A DNA stretch of 64,000 nt from Candidatus Proximibacter danicus (GTDB lineage Bacteria; Pseudomonadota; Gammaproteobacteria; Burkholderiales; Rhodocyclaceae), in contig JADJUC010000008.1 of NCBI GenBank assembly GCA_016710885.1, positions 107,029 to 171,028 on the forward strand, written 5' to 3'. Below, piece by piece: positions 37,594 through 50,391 of this stretch. The position numbers were made by a program, and so were the translations under genes. The notes under the pieces were generated by a model, which did not search any database, was not told the DNA's origin, and saw only the letters and a list, made by a program, of their open reading frames with translations. Each line of letters opens with the position of its first letter. Within the stretch, counting starts at the first letter, position 1.

Positions 37594-38806
37594 AACAATT
37601 TCTCACCCGCCCCCTAGCGTTTTCGCTCCTGTTCCTGGTCGTCGCCGGTCTCGCGGTTTTTTCTGGCGCCAGAGCAGCGCACTGTCGCCAGAGCAGCGCT
37701 ACAAGTGGCAGGAAGCCATCGTTGCCGATCTCGCCCAAACCGTTTCCGCCAACGGCACCCTCAGCCCAGTGACCCTGGTCAACGTCGGTACGCAGGTTTC
37801 CGGTACGGTGAAAAAGCTGCACGTGGATTTCAACGACGTCGTCAAGGCCGGGCAGATTCTGGTTGAGCTGGACGATTCGATTCTCGTGGCGGCTGCTGGC
37901 CAAAGTGAGGCCAACATTGCCAGTGCAACGGCATCGCTTGATCTCGCGCGGGCCAATGAAGCGCGTATCCAATCGCTGTTTGCGCAGGAGTATGTCTCGC
38001 GTCAGGAGCTGGATCAGTCCGTGCAGGCACGTCGCTCTGCCGAAGCCGCCTTGCGCCTGGCGCGCGCGCAGAACGACCGCGACCGTGCCAATCTCAGCTA
38101 TTCCGTGATCCGCTCACCCGTCTCTGGCGTCGTCGTCGACCGGCAGATCGATGTCGGCCAGACGGTTGCCGCCAGTTTCCAGACCCCGGTACTGTTCAAG
38201 ATTGCCCAGGATCTGGCTCAGATGCAGATCTACACCAGCTTCGCCGAAGCCGATATCGGCAGCATCCGCGTCGGCCAGCCGGTACGTTTTACGGTCGATG
38301 CGTTCCCCAGCCGGCACTTCAAGGGCAGCGTCAAGCAGTTGCGCCTGAACCCGACGACCACGCAAAACGTCGTCACCTACAACGTCGTCGTCGAGGTCGA
38401 CAACGCCGACCAGCGCCTGCTGCCGGGCATGACGGCCTACGTGAGCATTGCCGTCGCCGAGCGCAAGGAAGTGCTGAGCGTACCCAATGCAGCGCTGCGC
38501 TTCCGCCCGCCCGCCAGCGCCACCGACAAGGATTCAACGAAAGAAGCAGCGAAGGAAGGCGAAGGTCGCGCCGGGCCACCGCGCCAGCCCGGCAGCGGCC
38601 GCAAGCGCGACGGCAGCAGTGGCGTGGTGCATGTCCTCGTCGATGGGAAACTGAAGGCAGTGCAGGTCGGCATCGGCATCACCGATAACCGCATCACCGA
38701 AATCACCAGCGGCGAACTGAAGGCTGGCGACCGCTTGATCGTCGGCGAGAACATCGCCAATGGCGAGCCCTCCTCCGGTAGCGGGCCGCGCCTGAGGATG
38801 TTCTGA
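37590..38806 (+). CDS. macA: MacA-like periplasmic adaptor, frame broken by one missing base
   Basis: Membrane fusion protein linking the inner-membrane ABC pump to TolC. The start (KQFLTRPLAFSLLFLVVAGLAVF) is in one frame and the body (ALSPEQRYKWQEAIVADLAQ onward) in another. Adding one T to the T6 run at 37657-37662 restores AVFFWRQSSALSPEQRYKW and a 405-residue protein. The body has the biotinyl-lipoyl hairpin (VGTQVSGTVKKLHVDFND, IRSPVSGVVVDRQ), a coiled-coil hairpin and beta-barrel domain. Homopolymer loss points to a sequence error. Its stop overlaps the next ATG. Confidence 0.88.
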
Positions 38807-39516
38807 TGGCGGAGGCAAGCGCCGTCATCGAGGTGCGCGGGCTGGCGAAATCGTACGAAACGGCTGCCGGGCCGTTCTCGGCGTTGAAAGGTGTCGATCT
38901 CGTCATTCGCGGCGGCGAATTCGTCGCCGTGATGGGGCCTTCCGGTTCCGGCAAGTCCACCTTCATGAACCTGCTCGGCTGCCTCGACCGCGCCACTGCG
39001 GGCGATTACATCCTCGACGGGCGGCACGTCGAATCCCTCACCCCCGACGAGCTCGCCGCGCTGCGCGGGCAAACCATCGGCTTCGTTTTCCAGGGTTTCA
39101 ACCTGCTGCCGCGCATGACACTCGCCGATAACGTCGCGCTGCCGCTGGTCTATGCCGGCATCGACCTCGCCAGTCGCCGCGCCCGCGCCAGGGAAATGCT
39201 CGACCGGGTTGGGCTTGGCAATTACGCCGAATCGCTGCCCAGCCGCATCTCGGGCGGGCAGCAGCAGCGCGTGGCCATTGCCCGCGCGCTGGTCAACCGG
39301 CCGCGCCTGATCCTCGCCGACGAACCCACCGGCAACCTCGACAGCCACACCAGCGAAGAGATCATGGCGCTGTTTCGACGACCTCAATCGTGAGGGCATC
39401 ACCATCGTGCTGGTGACGCACGAATCCGACATCGCGCAGCACGCGCAGCGCCAGGTGCGTTTTCTCGACGGACTGATCGTCAGCGACGCGCCAACACAGC
39501 CGCACGAGGCCGCAAC

Positions 39517-39523
<7 letters not shown>
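38806..39523 (+). CDS. MacB-type ABC ATPase, frame broken by one extra base
   Basis: The ATPase half of a MacB exporter encoded as a separate protein. It has Walker A GPSGSGKST, signature ISGGQQQR and Walker B LILADEPTGNLD. The frame stops early at 39393. Removing one T from TTT at 39373-39375 restores LFDDLNREGITIVLVTHESDIA and a 238-residue protein that ends at 39523, overlapping the permease start. A standard E. coli MacB is one polypeptide of 648 residues; the split form is common in other bacteria. Confidence 0.87.
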
Positions 39524-40737
<1,214 letters not shown>

Positions 40738-40873
40738 ACCAAGCAGTTTCCTGGGAAAACAAAATGCGGCGAGGTCAGCGAATCGCCGGCAGAGTGTCGG
40801 TCAAGCATGGCCAGCCGACTGATAGAGAGATTAGCCGCAGAGCAACCTGATTGGCGCTGCACGCTGTAGGGAA

Positions 40874-41224
40874 TCAATTCCCTGACTTGTCGCTTTTCTT
40901 CGCTGCCTCGACGCTTGCGGCAGGGGGCTTCGTTCGTGGTTTAGCCCCCGGAACCTGCTCGGGAATCTGCACAAAAACCTCATCCTGCTTGATCATGCCC
41001 AGCTCGAAGCGGGCGCGCTCCTCGATCGCCTCATAGCCCTGCTTGAGGTCGCGCACTTCGGCATCGAGACCGCTGTTTCGTGTTTCCAGCTTGCGGTTGG
41101 CTTCCTTCTGCTGGGCCAGTTGATGATCGTAGTCCCACACCCGCAACCAGCCCCCCTTGCCCAACCACAGTGGATACTGCAGCAGCACGACGAGAGCAAT
41201 CAAAGCAAGCGTCAACCAGCGCAT
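40874..41224 (-). CDS. ftsB: Cell division protein FtsB
   Basis: A 116-residue bitopic divisome protein. One membrane helix near the N-terminus (LTLALIALVVLLQYPLWLG) leads into a periplasmic leucine-zipper-like coiled coil (QQKEANRKLETRNSGLDAEVRDLKQG) and the family segment YEAIEERARFELGMIKQDEVFVQI. The Pro/Lys-rich tail after residue 90 is longer than in E. coli. It follows eno as in many proteobacteria, with a terminator-like hairpin between them. Confidence 0.92.
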   Translation of the reverse strand: MRWLTLALIALVVLLQYPLWLGKGGWLRVWDYDHQLAQQKEANRKLETRNSGLDAEVRDLKQGYEAIEERARFELGMIKQDEVFVQIPEQVPGAKPRTKPPAASVEAAKKSDKSGN

Positions 41225-41243
41225 AACCGTCAGGAGCCGTCAA

Positions 41244-41286
41244 CGAGAAAAGAGGGGCGGAACCCCTTTACGGCCCCCCGCCCCTC
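41244..41286 (-). terminator. Intrinsic terminator downstream of eno
   Basis: On the minus strand, GAGGGGCGG pairs with CCGCCCCTC around a GC-rich loop and is followed by TTTTCTC. It sits between eno and ftsB, so ftsB may be expressed mainly by read-through or from its own promoter. Confidence 0.7.
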
Positions 41287-41337
41287 GTTTCCCACTTCTG
41301 AATTCGGCGAGTTCAACAACTCAACGGACTCAATGAC

Positions 41338-42621
41338 TCAACGCAGGTTGTAGAACGCTTCGCGACCCGGATAACCGGCGGTATCGCCCAGATCTTCCTC
41401 GATCCGCAGCAGCTGGTTGTACTTGGCGATGCGGTCGGAACGGCTGAGCGAGCCGGTCTTGATCTGCAGCGCGTTCATGCCGACGGCGATGTCGGCGATG
41501 GTGCTGTCTTCGGTTTCGCCCGAGCGATGCGAGATCACGGCGGTGTAGCCGGCGCGCTTGGCCATTTCGATGGCCGCGAAGGTTTCGGTCAGCGTGCCGA
41601 TCTGGTTGATCTTGATCAGGATCGAGTTGGCCACGCCCTTCTTGATGCCTTCCTTGAAGATGCGGGTGTTGGTCACGAACACGTCGTCACCGACGATCTG
41701 CACCTTGGCGCCGAGGCGGTCGGTGAGCAGCTTCCAGCCATCCCAGTCGCCTTCGGCCATGCCGTCCTCGATCGAGACGATCGGGAACTGGTCGGCGAGG
41801 TTGGCGAGGTAGTCGACGAACTGTGCCGAGGTCAGCTCAAGGCCTTCGCCGGAGAGCTTGTACTTGCCGTCCTTGTAGAACTCGGAGGCGGCGCAGTCGA
41901 GGGCGATCAGCACGTCCTGGCCCGGCGTGTAGCCGGCCTGCTCAACGGCTTGCAGGATCAGCTGGATGGCTTCGGCGTGGCTGCCGAGGTTCGGGGCAAA
42001 GCCGCCTTCGTCACCGACGGCGGTGGAGAAACCTTTCTTGTCGAGCAATTTTTTGAGCGCGTGGAAGACTTCGGCGCCGCAGCGCAGGGCCTCGCGGAAG
42101 GTCGGCAGACCGACCGGCATGATCATGAATTCCTGGATATCCAGGCTGTTGTTGGCGTGCTCGCCACCGTTGATCATGTTCATCATCGGCACCGGCATCT
42201 GCATCGGACCCGAACCGCCGAAGTAGCGGTACAGCGGCAGGCCGGATTCCTCGGCCGCAGCCTTGGCCACGGCCATCGACACGGCCAGCATGGCGTTGGC
42301 GCCGAGGCGCGACTTGTTGTCGGTGCCGTCGAGGTCGATCAGGGTCTTGTCGATGAAGGCCTGTTCCTGGGCGTCGAGGCCGATGATCGCTTCCGAGATC
42401 TCGGTGTTCACGTTCTCGACGGCCTGCAGCACACCCTTGCCAAGGTAGCGGCCACCGTCGCCATCACGCAACTCGATGGCTTCGCGCGAACCGGTGGAGG
42501 CACCGGACGGCACTGCCGCACGGCCCATGACGCCGCTTTCCAGCAGCACGTCACACTCAACGGTGGGATTGCCGCGCGAATCGAGAATCTCGCGGGCGAC
42601 GACATCGACAACAGAACTCAT
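41338..42621 (-). CDS. eno: Enolase
   Basis: A 427-residue glycolytic enzyme that interconverts 2-phosphoglycerate and phosphoenolpyruvate, and an RNA degradosome component in some bacteria. It has the family segments REILDSRGNPTVE, SGASTGSREAIELRDGD, GDEGGFAPNL, SIEDGMAEGDWDGW, LIKINQIGTLTET with the catalytic lysine, and SHRSGETEDSTIAD. The end of this gene faces ftsB and the DUF1330 and kdsA genes lie upstream. Confidence 0.97.
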   Translation of the reverse strand: MSSVVDVVAREILDSRGNPTVECDVLLESGVMGRAAVPSGASTGSREAIELRDGDGGRYLGKGVLQAVENVNTEISEAIIGLDAQEQAFIDKTLIDLDGTDNKSRLGANAMLAVSMAVAKAAAEESGLPLYRYFGGSGPMQMPVPMMNMINGGEHANNSLDIQEFMIMPVGLPTFREALRCGAEVFHALKKLLDKKGFSTAVGDEGGFAPNLGSHAEAIQLILQAVEQAGYTPGQDVLIALDCAASEFYKDGKYKLSGEGLELTSAQFVDYLANLADQFPIVSIEDGMAEGDWDGWKLLTDRLGAKVQIVGDDVFVTNTRIFKEGIKKGVANSILIKINQIGTLTETFAAIEMAKRAGYTAVISHRSGETEDSTIADIAVGMNALQIKTGSLSRSDRIAKYNQLLRIEEDLGDTAGYPGREAFYNLR

Positions 42622-42657
42622 GGCGCTTCCTTTTCCCAGATTAAAGTTGCTGAAAAC

Positions 42658-42954
42658 CTATATACCCTCGGCGACCAACATGTTCATGTCGGCCGCCCCT
42701 GCCCGCGCCTCGCGGGCTGCCCGGTATTCGGGCGAATCGTAAAACTGCTTGGCCAGTTCAGGCGTATCGAACTCGACGATGACCAGACGCTGCGGCGCTG
42801 ACCATGGCCCTTCAAGAATCTCTGCCTTGCCGCCGCGCACCAGATAGCGGCCACCGTACTGGGCAATTGCCGCGGCAGCCAATGACTTGTACTTTTCGTA
42901 GGCGGCCGGATCAGTCACCTTCGACTCGACAACCAGATAGCCCTTGGCGCTCAC
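42658..42954 (-). CDS. DUF1330 family protein
   Basis: A 98-residue protein with the DUF1330 alpha/beta-barrel pattern: GYLVVESKVTDPAAYEKY, YGGRYLVRGG, EGPW and RLVIVEFDTPELAKQFYDSPEY. Its biochemical role is not known. The start is GTG at 42954, overlapping the kdsA stop (GTGA), so the two are coupled. In other betaproteobacteria it also sits between kdsA and eno. Confidence 0.88.
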   Translation of the reverse strand: MSAKGYLVVESKVTDPAAYEKYKSLAAAAIAQYGGRYLVRGGKAEILEGPWSAPQRLVIVEFDTPELAKQFYDSPEYRAAREARAGAADMNMLVAEGI

Positions 42955-43807
42955 AGCTTCATCTCCTCGAAGCCGGCCGCCTTCACCGCACGATCGAGTG
43001 CTACCAGCGTCGTCAGCAGGCTCTCCATGCGCGCCAGCGGCCAGCTGTTGGGGCCGTCTGAAAACGCCTTTTCCGGACACGGATGCGTTTCCATGAACAG
43101 GCCGGCAATGCCTACAGCGACAGCCGCCCGCGCCAGCACCGGCACGAACTCGCGCTGCCCGCCGGAAACCGTGCCCTGCCCGCCCGGCAACTGCACCGAG
43201 TGGGTGGCGTCGAACACCACCGGGCAATTCGTCTCGCGCATGATCGCCAGCGAGCGCATGTCGGAAACCAGGTTGTTGTAGCCGAAGGAAGCGCCGCGCT
43301 CGCAGACCATCAGGTTGTCGGCACCGCCATTCACTTCGCGCGCCTTGTCGACAACATTCTTCATGTCGCCCGGCGCCAGGAACTGGCCCTTCTTGATATT
43401 CACCGGCTTGCCGCAGGCGGCCACGGCGTGGATGAAGTCGGTCTGCCGGCACAGGAAGGCCGGGGTCTGCAGCACGTCGACCACCGAGGCCACCGCCGCA
43501 ATGTCTTCCTCGGTATGCACGTCGGTGAGGATGGGCACGCCCACCTGGCGACGGACTTCGTCAAGCAGCTTGAGACCGGCATCGACGCCGGGGCCGCGCA
43601 CCGATTTGCCGGAACTGCGATTGGCCTTGTCGTACGACGCCTTGAAGATGTACGGCACGCCGAGGCGAGCGCAAACGTCCTTCATGTGGCCGGCAACCTC
43701 GATGCACAGCTCCAGCGACTCGGCCGTGCACGGGCCGGCGATCAGGAACAGCGGCTGGTCGAGGCCCCCCCCCCCCCAGACATCGTGGGCTCGCCACGGC
43801 GAGAGTT

Positions 43808-43811
<4 letters not shown>
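42951..43811 (-). CDS. kdsA: 3-deoxy-8-phosphooctulonate synthase, with a G13 run near the start
   Basis: It condenses phosphoenolpyruvate and arabinose 5-phosphate to Kdo 8-phosphate for lipopolysaccharide. From LDQPLFLIAGPC on, the protein is normal (FKASYDKANRSSGKSVRGPG, QTDFIHA, NIKKGQFLAPGDM, FDATHSVQLPGG, METHPCPEKAFSDGPN). The first 15 residues (MKLSPWRAHDVWGGGG) differ from the usual MKLCGFEVG-like start and contain a run of 13 G. This may be a misassembled patch or a real mononucleotide tract. The ATG at 43811 overlaps the repaired pyrG stop. Confidence 0.9.
43765..43777. repeat. Mononucleotide C13 tract (G13 in kdsA sense)
   Basis: Thirteen C in a row at codons 12-16 of kdsA. No other homopolymer of this length was noticed in the window. 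Any length change not a multiple of three would shut off kdsA. Confidence 0.85.
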
Positions 43812-45501
<1,690 letters not shown>

Positions 45502-45588
45502 GATTTTTCTGCAGCGGGAAAGCGCGATTTTACCCGATAACGGGGCCACTCTCCAAACCGCACCGCCGCTCCCCGTCAGGCAAGGATG

Positions 45589-46122
45589 TCAAGTACATGA
45601 GGAGGTTTTTATCGCGCAAAGGCGCTGAACGACTGCCGGCTTCGGGACGACGATTTCCCCTTCCTCATAGCCGACGACCCGCAAACCGGCAGCCAGTGCC
45701 ATTTCCAGCAACTCCTGCGAACGCAGCAGGAAATCGGGGTTAGACGGTCGCCCGAAACGTTCGTTGCCAAGCATGAAGGTCTCGTAGATCAGTACGCCAT
45801 CGGAGGCCAGCGCGCCTTCGATCAGCGGCAGCAGCGGCCGATGCAGGTAGTTGGTAACGACAATGCCGGAAAACCGCCGCCCCACATACGGCCAGGGACC
45901 ATATTCGAGATCGGCGACCCGTACGGAAATGCCTTTCACCCCAGTCAGTTGCGCCAGTGCCGCCGCATCCCGGTCGACGGCTTCAACACGATGACCGAGA
46001 CCAGCAAGCAAGCGGGCATGCCGACCGCTGCCGCAAGCCAGATCAAGCACCTCACCGCCAACCGGAACAAGCGGAGAGAAACGACTGACCCAGGGTGAGG
46101 CTTCACTGCGTTCCATGTGCAC
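45589..46122 (-). CDS. SAM-dependent methyltransferase, class I
   Basis: A 177-residue methyltransferase with the SAM motif GGEVLDLACGSGRHARLL, a post-I acidic strand VEAVDRD and FSGIVVTNYLHRPLLPLI. The size and sequence resemble the TehB-like group; the substrate is unknown. A GTG at 46122 has GGAG nine bases upstream; the ATG two codons later is an alternative start. It is divergent from the OsmC gene. Confidence 0.85.
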   Translation of the reverse strand: MHMERSEASPWVSRFSPLVPVGGEVLDLACGSGRHARLLAGLGHRVEAVDRDAAALAQLTGVKGISVRVADLEYGPWPYVGRRFSGIVVTNYLHRPLLPLIEGALASDGVLIYETFMLGNERFGRPSNPDFLLRSQELLEMALAAGLRVVGYEEGEIVVPKPAVVQRLCAIKTSSCT

Positions 46123-46195
46123 TTTCAGACACTCCGCTGCAAATTGATTCGGCTATCATCTGCTGCCATTGTCCACAAGATCAAGGAATCTCGGC

Positions 46196-46636
46196 ATGAC
46201 CCACGCAAAAAGTGAAGTTGTCGTCGCAGAAAACGGCGCTGGTCGTTACCAGCAAGGCGTTGTCGCCGGTCGCCACCGACTCGTGGCCGATGAACCGGTA
46301 GCAGTGGGCGGTGATGATGCCGGCCCGGCGCCCTTCGACTACCTGCTGGCCGCGCTTGGCGCCTGCACATCGATGACACTGCGCATGTACGCCGAAGTGA
46401 AAAAATTGCCGCTGACCCAAGTGAGCGTGTGCTTGTCGCACGAAAAAATCGAGGTCGACGGCAAGGGAAAAATCGACCGGATCAGCCGCCACATCAAGCT
46501 CGAAGGCGATCTCACTCCTGAGCAGCGTGTACGGATGCTGGAAATCGCCGATCGCTGCCCGGTACACCGCACTCTTTCCGGAAATATTGAAATCAACAGC
46601 AGCCTCGTTTCCAACGAACAGTCCATCACCTCCTGA
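46196..46636 (+). CDS. OsmC family peroxiredoxin-like protein
   Basis: A 146-residue protein of the OsmC/YhfA group, which reduce organic peroxides or handle sulfur compounds. The two conserved cysteines are visible in LGACTSMTLRMYA and ADRCPVHRTL. AAGGAA precedes the ATG at 46196; an in-frame start nine codons earlier is less well placed. Confidence 0.9.
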   Translation: MTHAKSEVVVAENGAGRYQQGVVAGRHRLVADEPVAVGGDDAGPAPFDYLLAALGACTSMTLRMYAEVKKLPLTQVSVCLSHEKIEVDGKGKIDRISRHIKLEGDLTPEQRVRMLEIADRCPVHRTLSGNIEINSSLVSNEQSITS

Positions 46637-46761
46637 TAGGCTTGCTGGCAACGAAAAAACCCTGTCGAATTTGATGCGTACACCAAGATTTTGTGTGGGC
46701 ATTGTGCTAAATTGCTGCAACGCACAACCCAACAACAATTTCACCCACAAGGTGGCACGCA

Positions 46762-49452
46762 ATGCTTGAGCAGCACTATCTGACGAGCCTTTTCGAACCG
46801 AAATCAGTTGCCGTCATCGGGGCTTCAGATCGGGAAAATTCGGTTGGCAGCATCATCTTCAGAAATATTCTGGATTCCGGCTACAAGGGGCGTCTCTACG
46901 CGATCAACCCACGGCACGAAACCATCCAGGGCGTCCCGGCGCAAGCTTCGATCGAGGAAATCGGCGCCCGGGTCGAGCTCGCCGTCATCTGCACCCGTCC
47001 GCAGGCCGTGCCTGGAATCGTCGAACAATGTGGCCGTAGCGGCGTCAAAAACGTTATTGTCATCACCGCAGGTTTTGCTGAAGCCGGTCACTCGGGCGCT
47101 GCGCTTGAGCGCAAGATGCTGGAGATTGCCCGCAGCTACAACGTGCGCGTGCTCGGCCCCAACTGTCTTGGCATCATCCGGCCCCAGCTTGGGCTCAACG
47201 CCACGTTTGCCAAGGTCACGGCCAATACTGGCAACCTGGCGCTCGTCTCGCAGTCCGGTGCCATGTGCGCTGCAGTGCTTGACTGGGCAAAATCCAACGG
47301 TGTTGGCTTCTCCAGCGTCATCTCGCTCGGCAGCACCGCTGACGTCGATTTCGGCGAGATTCTCGATTACCTGATCTACGACAATCGCACGCATTACATC
47401 CTGCTTTACGTCGAGGGTATCCGTAACGCCCGGCGTTTCATGAGCGCCCTGCGTTCGGCAGCCCGCATCAAACCGATCATCCTGCTCAAAGCCGGCCGCC
47501 ATGCAGCGGGTTCCGCTGCCGTACAGACGCACTCTGGCATGATCGCCGGTTCCGATGCCGTCTTCGATGCCGCCGTGCGCCGTGCCGGCGTTGTCCGCGT
47601 CAAGAACGTCGGTCAGCTCTTCTACGCAGCGAAGGCACTGGCCTCCAAGTTCCGCCCGCAAGGGAAACGCCTGGCAATCATTACCAATGGTGGTGGTCCT
47701 GGCGCCATGGCGGCAGACCGTGCCGGCGACCTGGAAATACCCCTCGCCGACTTGGGCATGGAAACCATTCAGAAGCTCAATGCCTGCCTGCCGTCCACCT
47801 GGTCGCACAGCAACCCCATCGATATCGTCGGCGATGCGACACCCGAGCGCTACCGCGATGCGATTCTTGCCGTCGCCGCCGACCCCGATGTCGACGGCAT
47901 CCTGGTGATGCTCTCGCCACAGGCAATGACCGACCCGACGCGCGTGGCAGAGGCAGTCATCGAAGCGCACGAACAAACCGGCAAGGCACTACTGACCTGC
48001 TGGATGGGCGAAGAACAGGTTGCCGCAGCCCGCAAGCTGCTCGAAAACGCACTGATTCCTGCGTTCCGCATGCCGGAAACGGCGGTCGAACTCTACTATC
48101 ACATCTCGACCTACTACCGTAACCAGAAGCTCCTGCTACAGACGCCAATGCCGACCAGCCGCAACGAGCGACCGGAAACCGAAGGCGCCAAGATGCTGAT
48201 CGAGGCTGTACTTTCCGAACGGCGGAAAGTGCTGTCAGAAATGGAGTCGAAAGCCATCCTCCGTGCTTTCCGCATTCCGGTGGCACAAACGATGGTTGCG
48301 CGCACGCCAACCGAGGCGCTGCTACTGGCCGAGCAGATCGGTTTCCCGATTGCCATGAAGGTTGATTCGCCGGACGTGGTCCACAAGAGCGATGCCGGCG
48401 GTGTCCGCCTCAACATCCCGAACGCACCGGCCGTACGCAACGCCTATCATGACATCATCGAGACGGTGCAGAAGAAGCACCCCACTGCGCGCATCAATGG
48501 TGTCTCGATCGAACCCTATCTGGCGCGGCCAAACGGCCGCGAACTGATGCTTGGTGTCGTCCGTGACCCGATTTTCGGGCCGATCATCACCTTTGGTGCT
48601 GGCGGTACGGAAGTCGAGATTTTCAGTGACCGGGCCGTTGCACTGCCACCGCTGAACCGCTTTCTGGCCAAGGATCTGATCCGCTCCACCCGCGCCTCGA
48701 AGCTGCTTGGCGAGTTCCGCAACATGCCTCCGGCCAACCGGGAAGCCCTGGAAGACGTACTGCTGTGCATCTCGGAAATGGTCTGCGAACTTCCCTGGCT
48801 GCAGGAGCTGGATCTTAACCCGCTGATCGTCGACGAAAACGGGGCCATCGCTGCTGATGCCCGCATCGTCATCGACCACGCGGCGGCATCTGGCGACCGC
48901 TATTCGCACATGGCAATCCACCCCTACCCGGTGCATCTGATCCAGGAATTGCAGCTTCCCGACGGCCTTGAAATTACGATCCGCCCGATTCGCCCGGAAG
49001 ATGCCGAAATGGAGAAGGATTTCGTTGCTCGCATGTCCGACGAAAGCAAGTATTACCGGTTCATGGATACCATTCGCGAACTGACGCAGACCATGCTGGT
49101 GCGGTTCACCCAGATCGACTACGACCGTGAAATGGCGCTGGTGGCAACAGTGCAGACGGACGACGGAAAAGAACAGCAGATTGGCGTTTCCCGCTATGTC
49201 ACCAACCCCGACGGCGAATCGGTGGAGTTTGCCTTGGCCGTTGCCGACGACTGGCAAAAACATGGCATCGGCCGCAAGTTGATGATGGCGCTGATTGACT
49301 GTGCACGCATGAAAGGCTACCGCGCCGTCGTCGGCGATGTGCTGGCACTCAACACCAAAATGTTCCGCCTGATGACCAGCCTAGGCTTCACCATTCATCC
49401 CCACCCGGATGACGCAGCGGTGAAGCGTGTGGTCAAACCGCTACAGGGTTAG
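46762..49452 (+). CDS. Acyl-CoA synthetase (NDP-forming) fused to GNAT acetyltransferase (Pat/YfiQ-like)
   Basis: An 896-residue protein. The N-terminal CoA-binding fold (LFEPKSVAVIGASDRENSVG) and succinyl-CoA-ligase-like domains with the swivelling region (SQSGAMCAAVLDWA, HSGMIAG) are followed by an ATP-grasp domain (about 480-700, KVDSPDVVHKSDAGGVRLN) and a C-terminal GNAT domain (about 735-896, with EFALAVADDWQKHGIGRKLM). The size matches E. coli YfiQ/Pat (886), which acetylates acetyl-CoA synthetase and other proteins. The ligase half may be catalytically dead or may sense acyl-CoA. Confidence 0.92.
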   Translation: MLEQHYLTSLFEPKSVAVIGASDRENSVGSIIFRNILDSGYKGRLYAINPRHETIQGVPAQASIEEIGARVELAVICTRPQAVPGIVEQCGRSGVKNVIVITAGFAEAGHSGAALERKMLEIARSYNVRVLGPNCLGIIRPQLGLNATFAKVTANTGNLALVSQSGAMCAAVLDWAKSNGVGFSSVISLGSTADVDFGEILDYLIYDNRTHYILLYVEGIRNARRFMSALRSAARIKPIILLKAGRHAAGSAAVQTHSGMIAGSDAVFDAAVRRAGVVRVKNVGQLFYAAKALASKFRPQGKRLAIITNGGGPGAMAADRAGDLEIPLADLGMETIQKLNACLPSTWSHSNPIDIVGDATPERYRDAILAVAADPDVDGILVMLSPQAMTDPTRVAEAVIEAHEQTGKALLTCWMGEEQVAAARKLLENALIPAFRMPETAVELYYHISTYYRNQKLLLQTPMPTSRNERPETEGAKMLIEAVLSERRKVLSEMESKAILRAFRIPVAQTMVARTPTEALLLAEQIGFPIAMKVDSPDVVHKSDAGGVRLNIPNAPAVRNAYHDIIETVQKKHPTARINGVSIEPYLARPNGRELMLGVVRDPIFGPIITFGAGGTEVEIFSDRAVALPPLNRFLAKDLIRSTRASKLLGEFRNMPPANREALEDVLLCISEMVCELPWLQELDLNPLIVDENGAIAADARIVIDHAAASGDRYSHMAIHPYPVHLIQELQLPDGLEITIRPIRPEDAEMEKDFVARMSDESKYYRFMDTIRELTQTMLVRFTQIDYDREMALVATVQTDDGKEQQIGVSRYVTNPDGESVEFALAVADDWQKHGIGRKLMMALIDCARMKGYRAVVGDVLALNTKMFRLMTSLGFTIHPHPDDAAVKRVVKPLQG

Positions 49453-49539
49453 CGGATAAGCCTCTGCAAGAGCAAAGGAGTCGGGGAAAGACGTCAAACG
49501 TCCATTGTCGCGCGACGAACCTCCCCGGTTCCGCCAAAA

Positions 49540-49577
49540 AAAACGGCAAGTCGAATCTGTATTCGACTTGCCGTTTT
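49540..49577. terminator. Bidirectional intrinsic terminator
   Basis: A perfect 17-base stem (AAAACGGCAAGTCGAAT with ATTCGACTTGCCGTTTT) around CTGT, between converging genes; A-rich on the left and T-rich on the right. Confidence 0.93.
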
Positions 49578-49595
49578 CTATTTTGACGACGTGAA

Positions 49596-49796
49596 TCAGA
49601 AATCGAAATTCACGTCGTAGGGGTAAGATTTGTTCGCTTCCTTGGACTGTTGGTAACGACCTTGCTCATCCAGATCGACCTTCTTGTCCCACCAGATCGC
49701 CCGGCCAATTTTCTGGTCCTCTGACCAGTCCGGGTTCTTGGTCATCATCTCCCGCATCCACTTGGTGTGATCGGATTCGTAAAGCGTCCCAAACAT
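49596..49796 (-). CDS. DUF3460 family protein
   Basis: A 66-residue acidic/basic protein: MFGTLYESDHTKWMREMMT, DQKIGRAIWWDKKVD, then a short C-terminus. The YES..T.FLRE and GRAxWWDK pattern is that of DUF3460, a small family confined to betaproteobacteria. Its role is not known. It converges on the Pat-like gene. Confidence 0.85.
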   Translation of the reverse strand: MFGTLYESDHTKWMREMMTKNPDWSEDQKIGRAIWWDKKVDLDEQGRYQQSKEANKSYPYDVNFDF

Positions 49797-49874
49797 TCGA
49801 AATTCTCCCGTGCAGCGACCGAAAAGTGGCGATTATACCTGACATCCCCACCTTCCGAAGCGCCCAACCCGGCC

Positions 49875-50108
49875 TCAGTGGAAACGAATAGGACTCGCGA
49901 CACCGTCGCAGTAGCTTTCGATGAATTCATCGATGGTGTCTTCATCGCGCTCGCCTTCAGGAATCGAATCGATTGCCTGTCGAAAACGGAAAGCCACTTC
50001 GCCACGGATGAAAAGTGTACGGCTGGCATCCTTGTCGACCAGTTCAAAACTTTCCTGGGCCGGGTACGCCAGTATCGAATAGTGCTCGCTGTTATAGACC
50101 AAGTTCAT
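49875..50108 (-). CDS. DUF3567 family protein
   Basis: A 77-residue protein beginning MNLVYNSEHYSILAYPA, with FELVDKDASRTLFIRGEVAFRFR and a C-terminal DEFIESYCDGVASPIRFH. This matches the DUF3567 pattern known from betaproteobacteria; function is unknown. The gene has a GGAGAGG ribosome site. Confidence 0.82.
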   Translation of the reverse strand: MNLVYNSEHYSILAYPAQESFELVDKDASRTLFIRGEVAFRFRQAIDSIPEGERDEDTIDEFIESYCDGVASPIRFH

Positions 50109-50391
50109 GGACCTCTCCTTTCACCTTGCATCGTTGCACTGCGAAGATGGGGACAAATGCGAACGCTTCAAGCCATCAGACCATAGAAAAAGGGGGAGTG
50201 CAACAGATAACAGCAGCAGCCATATAAAACCCTGAGCTACAGCGCGCCGACCAGAATCGCGAAAGTGCATCAGGCAGCCCCCTATCACCGCAGGTACCAG
50301 CTATCGCAAGCCGCCAGTTCGCGCGCACGTGCGCTGCACCACGCGGTAAATTCCGAAACGGCGGCGGACGATATCGAGGAAGCGCTCCCGG
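50109..50391. other. 283-base gap without a recognised gene
   Basis: The region between the DUF3567 and HDOD genes has no ORF with a credible start and no hairpin or promoter that I can defend. It should hold the promoter of the DUF3567 gene near its left end. Confidence 0.5.
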